A stretch of DNA of 16,992 nt from Bacillota bacterium. GTDB taxonomy: Bacteria; Bacillota; Clostridia; Lachnospirales; Lachnospiraceae. Under the pieces are notes generated by a model, which was not told the DNA's origin, made no database searches, and saw only the letters and a list, made by a program, of their open reading frames with translations. The stretch is from NCBI GenBank assembly GCA_023402845.1, contig JAEYFP010000017.1, forward strand, positions 1 through 16,992, given 5' to 3'. Made by a program: the position numbers and the translations under genes. Shown piece after piece: positions 1-5,310 of the stretch (position 1 is its first letter; every line of letters begins with the position of its first letter).

Positions 1-126
1 AATGGATTAGTGTGGAATTAAGTGCTGATAATCGAAAACAAATCTATATTCCCAAAGGATTTGGTCATGTGTTCATTTCGCTGCAAGACAATACGAAAAA
101 TGTCATGCGCATTGACGAACCATTTG
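1..126. repeat. Left copy of an exact 126-bp terminal direct repeat
   Basis: These bases are identical, base for base, to 16867-16992. The repeat lies inside the RmlC-like gene and merging the copies gives an uninterrupted reading frame. An overlap of exactly 126 bp is what a de Bruijn assembler with k=127 leaves when a path closes on itself, so it is more likely an assembly mark of a circle (unit 16,866 bp) than a biological terminal repeat. A real tandem duplication would look the same. Confidence 0.95.
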
Positions 127-257
127 ATTCGAATTATTCAAGACAAATAGCCTACGATGATCCTGACATAGCAATCAAATATCCCATTGACACCCCAATA
201 TTAGCACCTCATGATATTCATGCACCTTTACTGGTGGACAGTGATTTGAATCTTTAA
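1..257 (+). CDS. rmlC: RmlC-like sugar 3,5-epimerase, 3' part (continues from the right end of the window)
   Basis: This is the C-terminal part of a cupin-fold protein of the dTDP-4-dehydrorhamnose 3,5-epimerase family. The frame is open from base 3 and stops with TAA at 255-257. The stretch QIYIPKGFGHVFISL is the hallmark IP-x-GF-x-H strand of the family, and YDDPDIAIKYP corresponds to the DP...I-x-(W/Y)P segment that holds the family's catalytic Asp. The ending PILAPHDIHAPLL fits the usual PxLSxKD end. Joined to 16578-16866 it gives 181 residues, the normal family length. By eye, the two tyrosines usually found around VxYxxxxxY are replaced (VMRIDEPF), so the substrate or activity may differ. 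The family enzyme makes dTDP-L-rhamnose precursors in the cytoplasm, but no rmlA, rmlB or rmlD lies in the window. Confidence 0.85.
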   Translation, partial: WISVELSADNRKQIYIPKGFGHVFISLQDNTKNVMRIDEPFDSNYSRQIAYDDPDIAIKYPIDTPILAPHDIHAPLLVDSDLNL

Positions 258-658
258 TGGTGGTTATGAGCATAATTGGAAGAAGTATAATGGTTTTGAA
301 TTTTTGATTATATTGATTCAAAGCGTGACAGTTCGAATCCCTATTTAAGAATAGTACGATATCCAGATTTGACGTGGCTTGCAAAGTTACCATGCTTAAA
401 TGGATGTGGAATTGCGTTTGCTTTAGTCTGACTATTTTTCTTAATTCTTTTGAGTATTGAAGGACGATACTCAAAAGAGAGTCGGTAGGAATGGAGAAAA
501 TACGTTGAAGGAGCAAAGCCCAGAGCATTGCTGTAAGAGAATATTTTTTCTCTGCAATCAGAAAAAATTTGTGACAAGGAAAGCTGTTTATATGTTATCC
601 TAAGTATATAGTTCCTTTCGGATTTTGATAGATTGTTTTTCGACAACTCAATTTGATG
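258..658. other. Gene-poor A/T-rich stretch
   Basis: No convincing gene is seen between the end of the RmlC-like gene and the first 32-bp box. The longest open frame is on the minus strand (341-667, 108 codons); it has no ribosome binding site and no recognisable motif, so it is not called. A perfect 12-bp inverted repeat (446-478) is the only clear structure. The segment may be the worn remains of a mobile element. Confidence 0.5.
446..478. repeat. Perfect 12-bp inverted repeat
   Basis: TCTTTTGAGTAT (446-457) and ATACTCAAAAGA (467-478) are exact reverse complements separated by 9 nt. There is no T-tract after the stem on either strand, so it does not look like a normal terminator. It could be a protein-binding or recombination site. 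Confidence 0.7.
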
Positions 659-682
659 TATCTGCATCTATTTTGATATAAT
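653..682 (+). promoter_or_regulatory. Possible extended -10 promoter inside 32-bp box copy 1
   Basis: A perfect extended -10, TGATATAAT (674-682), has a TTGATG -35 candidate at 653-658 with an 18-nt spacer. Any transcript would begin near 689 and run straight into the terminator hairpin at 694-737, so it would yield only a very short RNA or be attenuated. The second copy of the box lacks the -10, which argues against a conserved promoter role. Confidence 0.35.
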
Positions 683-690
683 GACACAAG
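659..690 (+). repeat. 32-bp box, copy 1
   Basis: This box matches 1065-1096 at 28 of 32 positions; the shared core is CTGCATCTATTTTGA followed by AATGA and ACAAG. In both places a strong hairpin of unrelated sequence starts three bases further on. The two boxes bracket a small membrane-protein gene. Confidence 0.75.
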
Positions 691-693
691 CTT

Positions 694-742
694 ATCAGGC
701 TGAAACAGATGGAGAATTGTATTTGTTTCAGTCTGATTTTTT
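694..742 (+). terminator. Rho-independent terminator hairpin after box copy 1
   Basis: A 14-bp stem is formed by ATCAGGCTGAAACA (694-707) and TGTTTCAGTCTGAT (724-737) with one G-T pair. It is followed directly by a run of T (737-742). It faces the plus strand, upstream of the small membrane-protein gene. Confidence 0.75.
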
Positions 743-800
743 AAGGCATACATATAAATATATTGAAATTCAAATTATATTATGAGCAAGGAGTTGCTAA

Positions 801-1031
801 ATGAAATCAAGGAAAAATATTGTGTCAAAAATTTTACTTGGAATTGGAATTGTATTATTAACGTGTTACCTCGGAGGGCTATTCTATATTTATAATATTT
901 ATGAGTATGATCCCTACGGTTCCATAGGAGCTGATATGGATGCTTTATTTCACAGCATATTTTTTTTATCTCCAAGTGCAATATGCTTGATACTATCTTT
1001 TATATTATATGTTAAAGCAAAACAACAATAG
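801..1031 (+). CDS. Small two-helix membrane protein of unknown function
   Basis: The 76-residue product has two hydrophobic spans, about residues 9-32 and 50-71, joined by an acidic, tyrosine-rich loop (residues about 33-48), with a basic KSRK start and a KAKQQ end. This predicts a small integral membrane protein with both ends in the cytoplasm. ATG 801 is supported by an AAGGAG ribosome binding site about 8 nt upstream. The gene stands alone between the two copies of the 32-bp box and just after a terminator, so it may have been carried in as a small cassette. No family is recognised. Small proteins of this shape can be toxins, immunity proteins or orphan membrane proteins; the sequence does not decide between them. 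Confidence 0.6.
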   Translation: MKSRKNIVSKILLGIGIVLLTCYLGGLFYIYNIYEYDPYGSIGADMDALFHSIFFLSPSAICLILSFILYVKAKQQ

Positions 1032-1064
1032 GAACTATTTATTATGAGCGTAATGAGAATTAAA

Positions 1065-1096
1065 TATCTGCATCTATTTTGACCCAATGATACAAG
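1065..1096 (+). repeat. 32-bp box, copy 2
   Basis: Direct repeat of 659-690 (28 of 32 identical). The TATAAT of copy 1 is replaced by CCCAAT-type sequence, so only the flanking core is conserved. It is followed three bases later by its own hairpin (1099-1138). Confidence 0.75.
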
Positions 1097-1098
1097 TA

Positions 1099-1138
1099 AA
1101 CAGACCTGTTTTTTGCAGAGGCAAAAGACAGGTCTGTT
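1099..1138 (+). terminator. Long hairpin after box copy 2
   Basis: AACAGACCTGT (1099-1109) pairs perfectly with ACAGGTCTGTT (1128-1138), and the inner bases extend the stem (TTTTTGC with GCAAAAG, one G-T pair) to 18 bp around an AGAG loop. The following GCTATTTTAT is only a weak T-tract. It may end transcription of the small membrane-protein gene. Confidence 0.6.
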
Positions 1139-1200
1139 GCTATTTTATAAGGAAAATAACGCGCAATTCAGGCGTGAGCCCATCGTTAGCCCAAAATATA

Positions 1201-1247
1201 AGCATCAAAAGTCACGAATACTTGACTTTTGGTGCTTTCTTTAATTT
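1201..1247 (+). terminator. Hairpin with T-rich tail upstream of the recombinase-like gene
   Basis: A 14-bp stem is formed by AGCATCAAAAGTCA (1201-1214) and TGACTTTTGGTGCT (1223-1236) with one G-T pair and an 8-nt loop, followed by TTCTTTAATTT. It ends about 50 nt before the start codon of the recombinase-like gene, so it is either a terminator for upstream transcription or an attenuator for that gene. Confidence 0.65.
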
Positions 1248-1297
1248 AAACCCCAACATGTGTGGCTTTTAATAATTAAGAAAGAGAGGTAAGAATC

Positions 1298-1924
1298 ATG
1301 GCATACATCCCATATGGTTTTGTTCAGAAGCAAAATGGTATCCTTATAGAACCTCATCAGGCAGAAGTAGTAAAAACAATTTTTCAACGGTATTTGAATG
1401 GTGATAGCCTTGGGGGCATCGCTGATTTTCTTTTTGAGCAGGGAATCCTTTCACCCACTGGGCAAGAGAGATGGACACGACCGGCAATCAGCAAACTTTT
1501 GTCCAACTCTAAGTATATCGGCTATATCATCAGCTTCGAGGATTACTTTGCTGTTCAAGTTGACAAGGGAAACCGCAGCAACATAGACGAAGATACCAAC
1601 CAGAGAAAGGGCACCCGGTACAGTTCACAGAACGTACTGAGTGGCCTTTTGGCTTGTGCGGAATGTGGCGCAAATTATCGGCGCATTACCCGCCCTTCTG
1701 GCGAGTTGGTCTGGCGCTGTGCCAATAAAGTCGAGCATGGAAAGAAGATCTGTAAAAATGCACCGTCTATCAGCGAAGATGCCCTCAAGAACTATCTTTG
1801 CACAACGCTTAATATGACAGAGTGGGATGAAGAATCTATCAAAAATTCGATAGCGAGAATCCTCATTCAGCATGATGGAGGGTTAGAAATAGAGTACAAA
1901 TACGAAATGAGGTATAATTCATAA
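1298..1924 (+). CDS. Stand-alone DNA-binding half of a large serine recombinase
   Basis: The 208-residue product matches only the middle and C-terminal parts of large serine recombinases. Residues 4-80 form the 'recombinase' domain (YIPYGF..., EAEVVKTIF-like VVKTIFQRYLNGDS, GILSPTG, W-x(3)-AISKLLSNSKYIG). Residues 113-153 form the zinc ribbon with Cys120, Cys123, Cys141 and Cys152. The N-terminal catalytic resolvase domain with its active serine is absent, and so is the long C-terminal coiled coil. This is not simple decay at the window edge: ATG 1298 has a good AGAGAGG site 8 nt upstream and the frame is clean. Large serine recombinases integrate and excise mobile elements. A DNA-binding half could act as accessory factor, competitor or repressor at attachment sites, or simply be a relic. 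Confidence 0.75.
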   Translation: MAYIPYGFVQKQNGILIEPHQAEVVKTIFQRYLNGDSLGGIADFLFEQGILSPTGQERWTRPAISKLLSNSKYIGYIISFEDYFAVQVDKGNRSNIDEDTNQRKGTRYSSQNVLSGLLACAECGANYRRITRPSGELVWRCANKVEHGKKICKNAPSISEDALKNYLCTTLNMTEWDEESIKNSIARILIQHDGGLEIEYKYEMRYNS

Positions 1925-1931
1925 GTGAAGT

Positions 1932-1994
1932 ATCATATTTTGAGCAATCAAAAAAGAACAACTGACAGAATACTGCAGTTGCTCTCAATATGAT
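1932..1994. repeat. Imperfect 16-bp inverted repeat after the recombinase-like gene
   Basis: The arms 1932-1947 and 1979-1994 are complementary except for two adjacent positions. Without a T-tract it is a weak terminator candidate. Its place right behind a recombinase-type gene makes a recombination or binding site an alternative. Confidence 0.5.
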
Positions 1995-2154
1995 TCTTCA
2001 TAATTGTACCAAAACGCGGAAACGTAGCCGGTATATGGGATTTGCTTAGTTACAAATCTTGCTATAAATCTTTAAAAAGTTAGCAAGTTGGTAGTTAAGA
2101 AGGAACGTAAACAACCTTAAATCGTATAAGTACCAGTTTTTTTGTATTACAAAG

Positions 2155-2174
2155 AAGCCTCCACCGGGAGACTT
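2155..2174 (-). repeat. Short hairpin downstream of the IS91 transposase (possible origin-end structure)
   Basis: AAGCCTCC (2155-2162) pairs with GGAGACTT (2167-2174), with one G-T pair and a 4-nt loop. IS91-type origin ends carry a small hairpin just inside the cleavage site. On the minus strand it could also act as a weak terminator for the transposase gene. Confidence 0.4.
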
Positions 2175-2200
2175 AAAAAAAAATATTCAGTTACCACCCT

Positions 2201-3346
2201 TTAGTTCCGATACGAATAGGTTTTCCCTATATGCCGCATGGAATTACAACCACACTTGGAACAAAGATGAACATTGATGTTCCAAAGCGAATGAAGAAGT
2301 TCATCATGGCTCATGGAAATATACTTTGATTGAAATAATGCCTTACCGGTTAACTTTGCAATCAGTTTTAAATTGATCTTTTTACTACAATTGCTTAGAA
2401 AACCATAGTAACGAATCTTTTGGAACCCGGAAGGTAATACATGCATCAAAAAGCGACGAAGGAACTCTGTATGAGTAAGGGTAACTAATTTCTGTTCCCC
2501 GGTTTTATAGTCCTTTGCAGAGAATGCCGTATGTGTACCCGTTACTGATTTAATGCGGGAGTTGCTAATTGCAATTCGGTGTGTATATCTGCCAAGATAA
2601 TCGATGGCGTTTCCAAAACCATGAAAAGTCTCTTTGATATAGGGAATCCAATTTTTACAGTACAAAGAGTTTTTGAATTCATTAAACTCATAGGAATTCC
2701 TTAACTTGATGCAGCTATTGGAAAAATGGAGTTTTTGATTTCTATATATTGATTGCAGCTGATCAAGAAATTTACCACGAAACATCTTACCCAAGACTTT
2801 AACAGGAATAAAAAACTTATTTCGGCTTTTTTGCAATTGTTTCATTTTTGTTAATCCAGCACCGGTAATGATACAGTGGATGTGGGGATGGAAATTTAGT
2901 TCCTGTCCCCAAGTATGAAGAACCTGAATAATACCAGGAGTGGCGCCTAAGTATTTCTTGTCAGCAGATAATTCCAACAATGTCTCCGCTGCACATTTAT
3001 GCATCAGGGAATAGAGTAAAGCCTGGTTGCAATAAATAAGAGGATTTAATTCGGCTGGCAGGGTAAATACCACGTGAAAGTAGGGCGAATCAATCACTTC
3101 TGCTTTACGTGCATCCATCCAAAGTTCTTTTAACAAACCCTGACAGCAAGGACAATTCCGGTTGCGGCAAGAATTGTTATGTGTTTGCGTATGACCACAG
3201 TCTTCACAAATAGAAATGTTGCATCCGAGTTTTCCGGATTTGCAATTCATAATAGACAAAGCCGCTTTATTTTGAACTTCCGATGGATTGTAATGACCAC
3301 AGTATTCCGAATAAGAAGATTGAAAGATTTCCTGAATTTTATGCAT
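2201..3346 (-). CDS. IS91-family Y2 (HUH) transposase
   Basis: The 381-residue product is a rolling-circle transposase that nicks and joins single DNA strands. Residues 47-68 form the N-terminal zinc-binding domain (CEDC, then C60, C65, C67, C68). The metal-binding HUH motif is HPHIH at 153-157. Two catalytic tyrosines sit in YLGRY (Tyr250 and Tyr254) within the family signature YLGRYTHRIAISN. A second CxxCxC cluster (362-367) lies near the C-terminus. All key residues are present and the length fits the family, so it could be active. ATG 3346 is chosen because it overlaps the stop of the tyrosine recombinase in ATGCATAA, implying translational coupling; an in-frame start 24 nt upstream is possible but less likely. 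Confidence 0.9.
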   Translation of the reverse strand: MHKIQEIFQSSYSEYCGHYNPSEVQNKAALSIMNCKSGKLGCNISICEDCGHTQTHNNSCRNRNCPCCQGLLKELWMDARKAEVIDSPYFHVVFTLPAELNPLIYCNQALLYSLMHKCAAETLLELSADKKYLGATPGIIQVLHTWGQELNFHPHIHCIITGAGLTKMKQLQKSRNKFFIPVKVLGKMFRGKFLDQLQSIYRNQKLHFSNSCIKLRNSYEFNEFKNSLYCKNWIPYIKETFHGFGNAIDYLGRYTHRIAISNSRIKSVTGTHTAFSAKDYKTGEQKLVTLTHTEFLRRFLMHVLPSGFQKIRYYGFLSNCSKKINLKLIAKLTGKALFQSKYISMSHDELLHSLWNINVHLCSKCGCNSMRHIGKTYSYRN

Positions 3347-4205
3347 AAGGGAAATCCTCCATACAGTCAAAAGGACTCAGAGCATGCCCAACCCCATTCG
3401 ATGCTAATTGCACATAAATCGTGGTAGAATTCAAAGATTTATGCCCAAGAAGAGCTTTCAAAGTAAGTAAATCTGTACCGTTTTCATAACTATGAGTACC
3501 AAACGCGTGCCGAAAAGAATGGCAAGTCAGGCGGTGCTGCCAGCCGAGATTAGTTTCATGATTGAAAATATGTCTGGAAAGAAAAAAAGTATCTATTGGT
3601 TTATCAGAATTGCGCTGTTGTGGAAAAAGCCAGTTCATAGGTTTAGCAAAAGCAAACCAATAATCGGTTAAAATAGAAAGAGCTTCTTTGGAAAGAATGG
3701 CAAACCGGTCAGAACGGTTTTTGCCATGGGTAACATGGATACGCATACGTTTACGGTCGATATCCTGATATTTCAGATGGCAGACCTCGCCAATGCGTAG
3801 ATCAGCAGAATACATGAGAGCAACCATAGCTTTCTGCTTTAAATCGGACATAGTAGATATAAAAATCCGAACTTCCTGCTTGGAAGGAACAAAAGGTAGA
3901 TAGGTGTCAAACTTACGCATCGGAAGCTGATAAGGATTCCAGCGTTTGTGAAGGACGTAAAGAGTAAAAAAGCGAAGTTGGGAAACACAGGCATTTACAG
4001 TGCGGTCAGCAAGGGAACGCTCATTTTGAATAAAAACCACAAAGTCTCTGAGTTCCTGCCAAGAAACATCTTCTGGCTGTTTATGAAGAATGGTTTGCAG
4101 ATAATCAAGATAGGCTTTAAGATAGGTGGAATAAGATTTAATGGTATGGTTGGTAAGACCACGAAGAGAAATCATTTGTTTGTAAGTATCTAAATATTTT
4201 TGCAT
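3339..4205 (-). CDS. Tyrosine recombinase (phage-integrase type) of the IS91 element
   Basis: The 288-residue product has the two-domain plan of XerC/XerD-like recombinases: an N-terminal SAM-like core-binding domain (about 1-90) and a catalytic domain (about 105-270). Catalytic residues are visible: Arg137 in DLRIGEV, Lys162 in HGKNR, the HxxR box His229-Arg232 (HSFRH), His255 in LGHKS and the nucleophile Tyr264 (TTIYVQ). The ribosome binding site is AGGAGG 8 nt before ATG 4205. Its last 8 nt overlap the transposase gene. Xer-like partners of IS91 transposases occur in some IS91-type elements; they could resolve circular intermediates, but that role is inferred. It is the only complete site-specific recombinase in the window. 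Confidence 0.9.
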   Translation of the reverse strand: MQKYLDTYKQMISLRGLTNHTIKSYSTYLKAYLDYLQTILHKQPEDVSWQELRDFVVFIQNERSLADRTVNACVSQLRFFTLYVLHKRWNPYQLPMRKFDTYLPFVPSKQEVRIFISTMSDLKQKAMVALMYSADLRIGEVCHLKYQDIDRKRMRIHVTHGKNRSDRFAILSKEALSILTDYWFAFAKPMNWLFPQQRNSDKPIDTFFLSRHIFNHETNLGWQHRLTCHSFRHAFGTHSYENGTDLLTLKALLGHKSLNSTTIYVQLASNGVGHALSPFDCMEDFPYA

Positions 4206-4277
4206 AGAAAAATCCTCCTAGAACGTAGTGTTTAAAGTAACAGAGAAAGAAAAACACTTCATCGGAGGTGCACGAAT

Positions 4278-4313
4278 ATGAAATATATAATTGTTGATTT
4301 TGAAAACACATAG
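4278..4313 (+). pseudogene. Truncated start of a PIN/NYN-like nuclease gene (stub)
   Basis: A GGAGG ribosome binding site (within 4261-4270) precedes ATG 4278, and the frame reads MKYIIVDFENT before a TAG stop. The pattern I-I-V-D-F-E-N is the first strand of PIN/NYN-type nucleases, where the Asp is an active-site metal ligand. The sequence after the stop does not continue the domain in any frame, so the gene was cut off after its first strand. The stub sits just beyond the insertion-sequence end, consistent with a rearrangement. It is short, so chance similarity cannot be excluded. Confidence 0.35.
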
Positions 4314-4457
4314 TATAATAGGCATAATAGTAGTAGTCGTTAATATATTTGCTTGTTGTGTGTGAGAACTTAACAATACAAAATATATTTAACAACCGCT
4401 ACTATTTTTTTGAAAAAAAGAGAAAACTTTGGATTAGAGAAAATATAGTGGAAACAA

Positions 4458-4495
4458 TGTACCTGGGCTAGCCATCGCGCAAGCGATTTGGTACA
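4458..4495. promoter_or_regulatory. Nested inverted repeat upstream of the KilA-N gene (possible operator)
   Basis: The outer arms TGTACC (4458-4463) and GGTACA (4490-4495) are perfect complements; inside them ATCGC (4474-4478) and GCGAT (4483-4487) form a second perfect pair around GCAA. The GC-rich core stands out from its A/T-rich surroundings. It lies about 40 bp upstream of the KilA-N promoter -10, a suitable place for an operator or activator site. Confidence 0.4.
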
Positions 4496-4532
4496 ATTTG
4501 GAATATTAGGTCTATGCAGGCCACGCTCATCT

Positions 4533-4541
4533 TGATATAAT
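4533..4541 (+). promoter_or_regulatory. Extended -10 promoter for the KilA-N gene
   Basis: TGATATAAT is a perfect extended -10 (TGnTATAAT) about 30 nt before the start codon. No good -35 is seen at the normal distance (TATGCA), which is tolerable for extended -10 promoters and would suit activation or repression by a bound protein. Confidence 0.6.
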
Positions 4542-4571
4542 ATCCATATAAGTAGAATTGAGGTGAGCAGC

Positions 4572-5192
4572 ATGACTGAAGGTGAAAAACGGCGCGCTGA
4601 GGCGATTTGGAGCTATAGGATATCGCAGGAAAAGGTTCTAAAGCGACTTGTCGAGAAAGGGATCTTTAAACAAGCGCACGCCGACTATATGTCTGCTTAT
4701 CTCGTTGAACAACTGAATCTGTTGGATGTCCCCGGTTCCCATCTATCTTCTATTGGAGAAAAGATGGTCGATGCCAATTGGGGACACAGTCCTCATATAT
4801 CACTTACGCATATCGCACGCGAAAAGAATAGCAGATCCCCAGGCTATCTTGTTCAAAGTTGGCTGCGTAACAACAATACCATTGAGTATTTAAGACTATG
4901 GGAAAAAAGATTCAATCCAGATTTCCTTGATGATGAGTGTGAAAAGCTCATTCAGACTATTCGGACAAGCAACGCTACCCTAACACCAAAGATATGGATC
5001 AGTGCTACCAAGGCAGTAGGTATCAAATCCAGAGCAGGTAAGAATGGCGGAACAATGGCTCATCCAGAAATCGCAGAAGCATTTCGGGCCTGGCTGTTTC
5101 CAGAGGTGATGCTGGAGATGGTGAAAAGGTATAGGAGCTATCAACCTGAATTGGATGAACCTCCAGCGCATGTGAATGAGGCTGAATCTTGA
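4572..5192 (+). CDS. KilA-N domain protein (DNA-binding)
   Basis: The product is 206 residues long. The C-terminal part, about residues 74-188, matches the KilA-N fold of phage and viral DNA-binding proteins (relatives of fungal APSES domains): ISLTHIAR at 76-83, a variable middle with YLRLWEKRFNP, then the signature GGTMAHPEIAEAFRAWLFPE at 159-178. The N-terminal 70 residues are charged and helical and not recognised. ATG 4572 is preferred over GTG 4563 because GAGGTGAG then sits at the right distance. KilA-N proteins bind DNA, often as phage regulators or antirepressors. It is first in a same-strand group with two nuclease-like proteins and has its own promoter, so it may be their regulator or a recognition subunit. 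That role is inferred. Confidence 0.8.
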   Translation: MTEGEKRRAEAIWSYRISQEKVLKRLVEKGIFKQAHADYMSAYLVEQLNLLDVPGSHLSSIGEKMVDANWGHSPHISLTHIAREKNSRSPGYLVQSWLRNNNTIEYLRLWEKRFNPDFLDDECEKLIQTIRTSNATLTPKIWISATKAVGIKSRAGKNGGTMAHPEIAEAFRAWLFPEVMLEMVKRYRSYQPELDEPPAHVNEAES

Positions 5193-5242
5193 TGCTCAAA
5201 GTTGCGGTTAAGATATGTGCAAACCGAGATATATTTGTAGGA

Positions 5243-5266
5243 TTCCCAATTTAGCAATAATGGGAA
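5243..5266. repeat. Short inverted repeat upstream of the SEC-C nuclease gene
   Basis: TTCCCA (5243-5248) and TGGGAA (5261-5266) are perfect complements 12 nt apart in the 118-bp gap between the KilA-N and SEC-C genes. It may be a regulatory site or a weak hairpin; there is no T-tract for termination. Confidence 0.3.
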
Positions 5267-5310
5267 GTTTGGAGAATAGTTTAATAACGATTACGATAGG
5301 AGAAATATAA

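Larger units (their letters stand above)
1925..2200. other. Intergenic stretch holding an imperfect inverted repeat and the presumed IS91 end
   Basis: No gene is seen. Just after the recombinase-like gene, 1932-1947 and 1979-1994 are inverted repeats matching at 14 of 16 positions, with a smaller CAACTG/CAGTTG pair nested between them; there is no T-tract. Further right, 2155-2174 holds the hairpin near the end of the insertion sequence. Confidence 0.5.
2100..4260 (-). mobile_element. IS91-family insertion sequence with an added tyrosine recombinase
   Basis: The element consists of two overlapping minus-strand genes, a tyrosine recombinase followed by a Y2 (HUH) transposase. IS91 elements move by rolling circle and leave no target duplication or terminal inverted repeats, so the ends given are approximate. 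The origin end should lie past the transposase; candidates are the hairpin at 2155-2174 and, on the minus strand, a GTTC tetranucleotide (plus-strand GAAC 2103-2106) of the kind IS91 targets. A 7-bp inverted pair (4227-4233, 4252-4258) lies near the other end. Confidence 0.75.
4206..4571. other. Intergenic stretch between IS91 and the KilA-N gene
   Basis: The stretch holds the presumed right end of the insertion sequence, an 11-codon gene stub (4278-4313), a nested inverted repeat (4458-4495) and an extended -10 promoter (4533-4541). Apart from the GC-rich centre of the inverted repeat it is strongly A/T-rich, and no other open frame has a ribosome binding site. Confidence 0.6.

Noticed and set aside
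331..340. GTTCGAATCC, which resembles the T-loop of a tRNA
   Set aside because: The bases either side do not pair to form the T-stem and no acceptor, D or anticodon arm is present; chance or a very worn remnant.
341..667. Minus-strand open frame of 108 codons
   Set aside because: No ribosome binding site, no recognisable motif, and it starts inside the repeated 32-bp box and crosses a perfect inverted repeat.
1087..1272. Plus-strand open frame of 61 codons before the recombinase-like gene
   Set aside because: It runs through two hairpins and has no ribosome binding site; an accidental frame.
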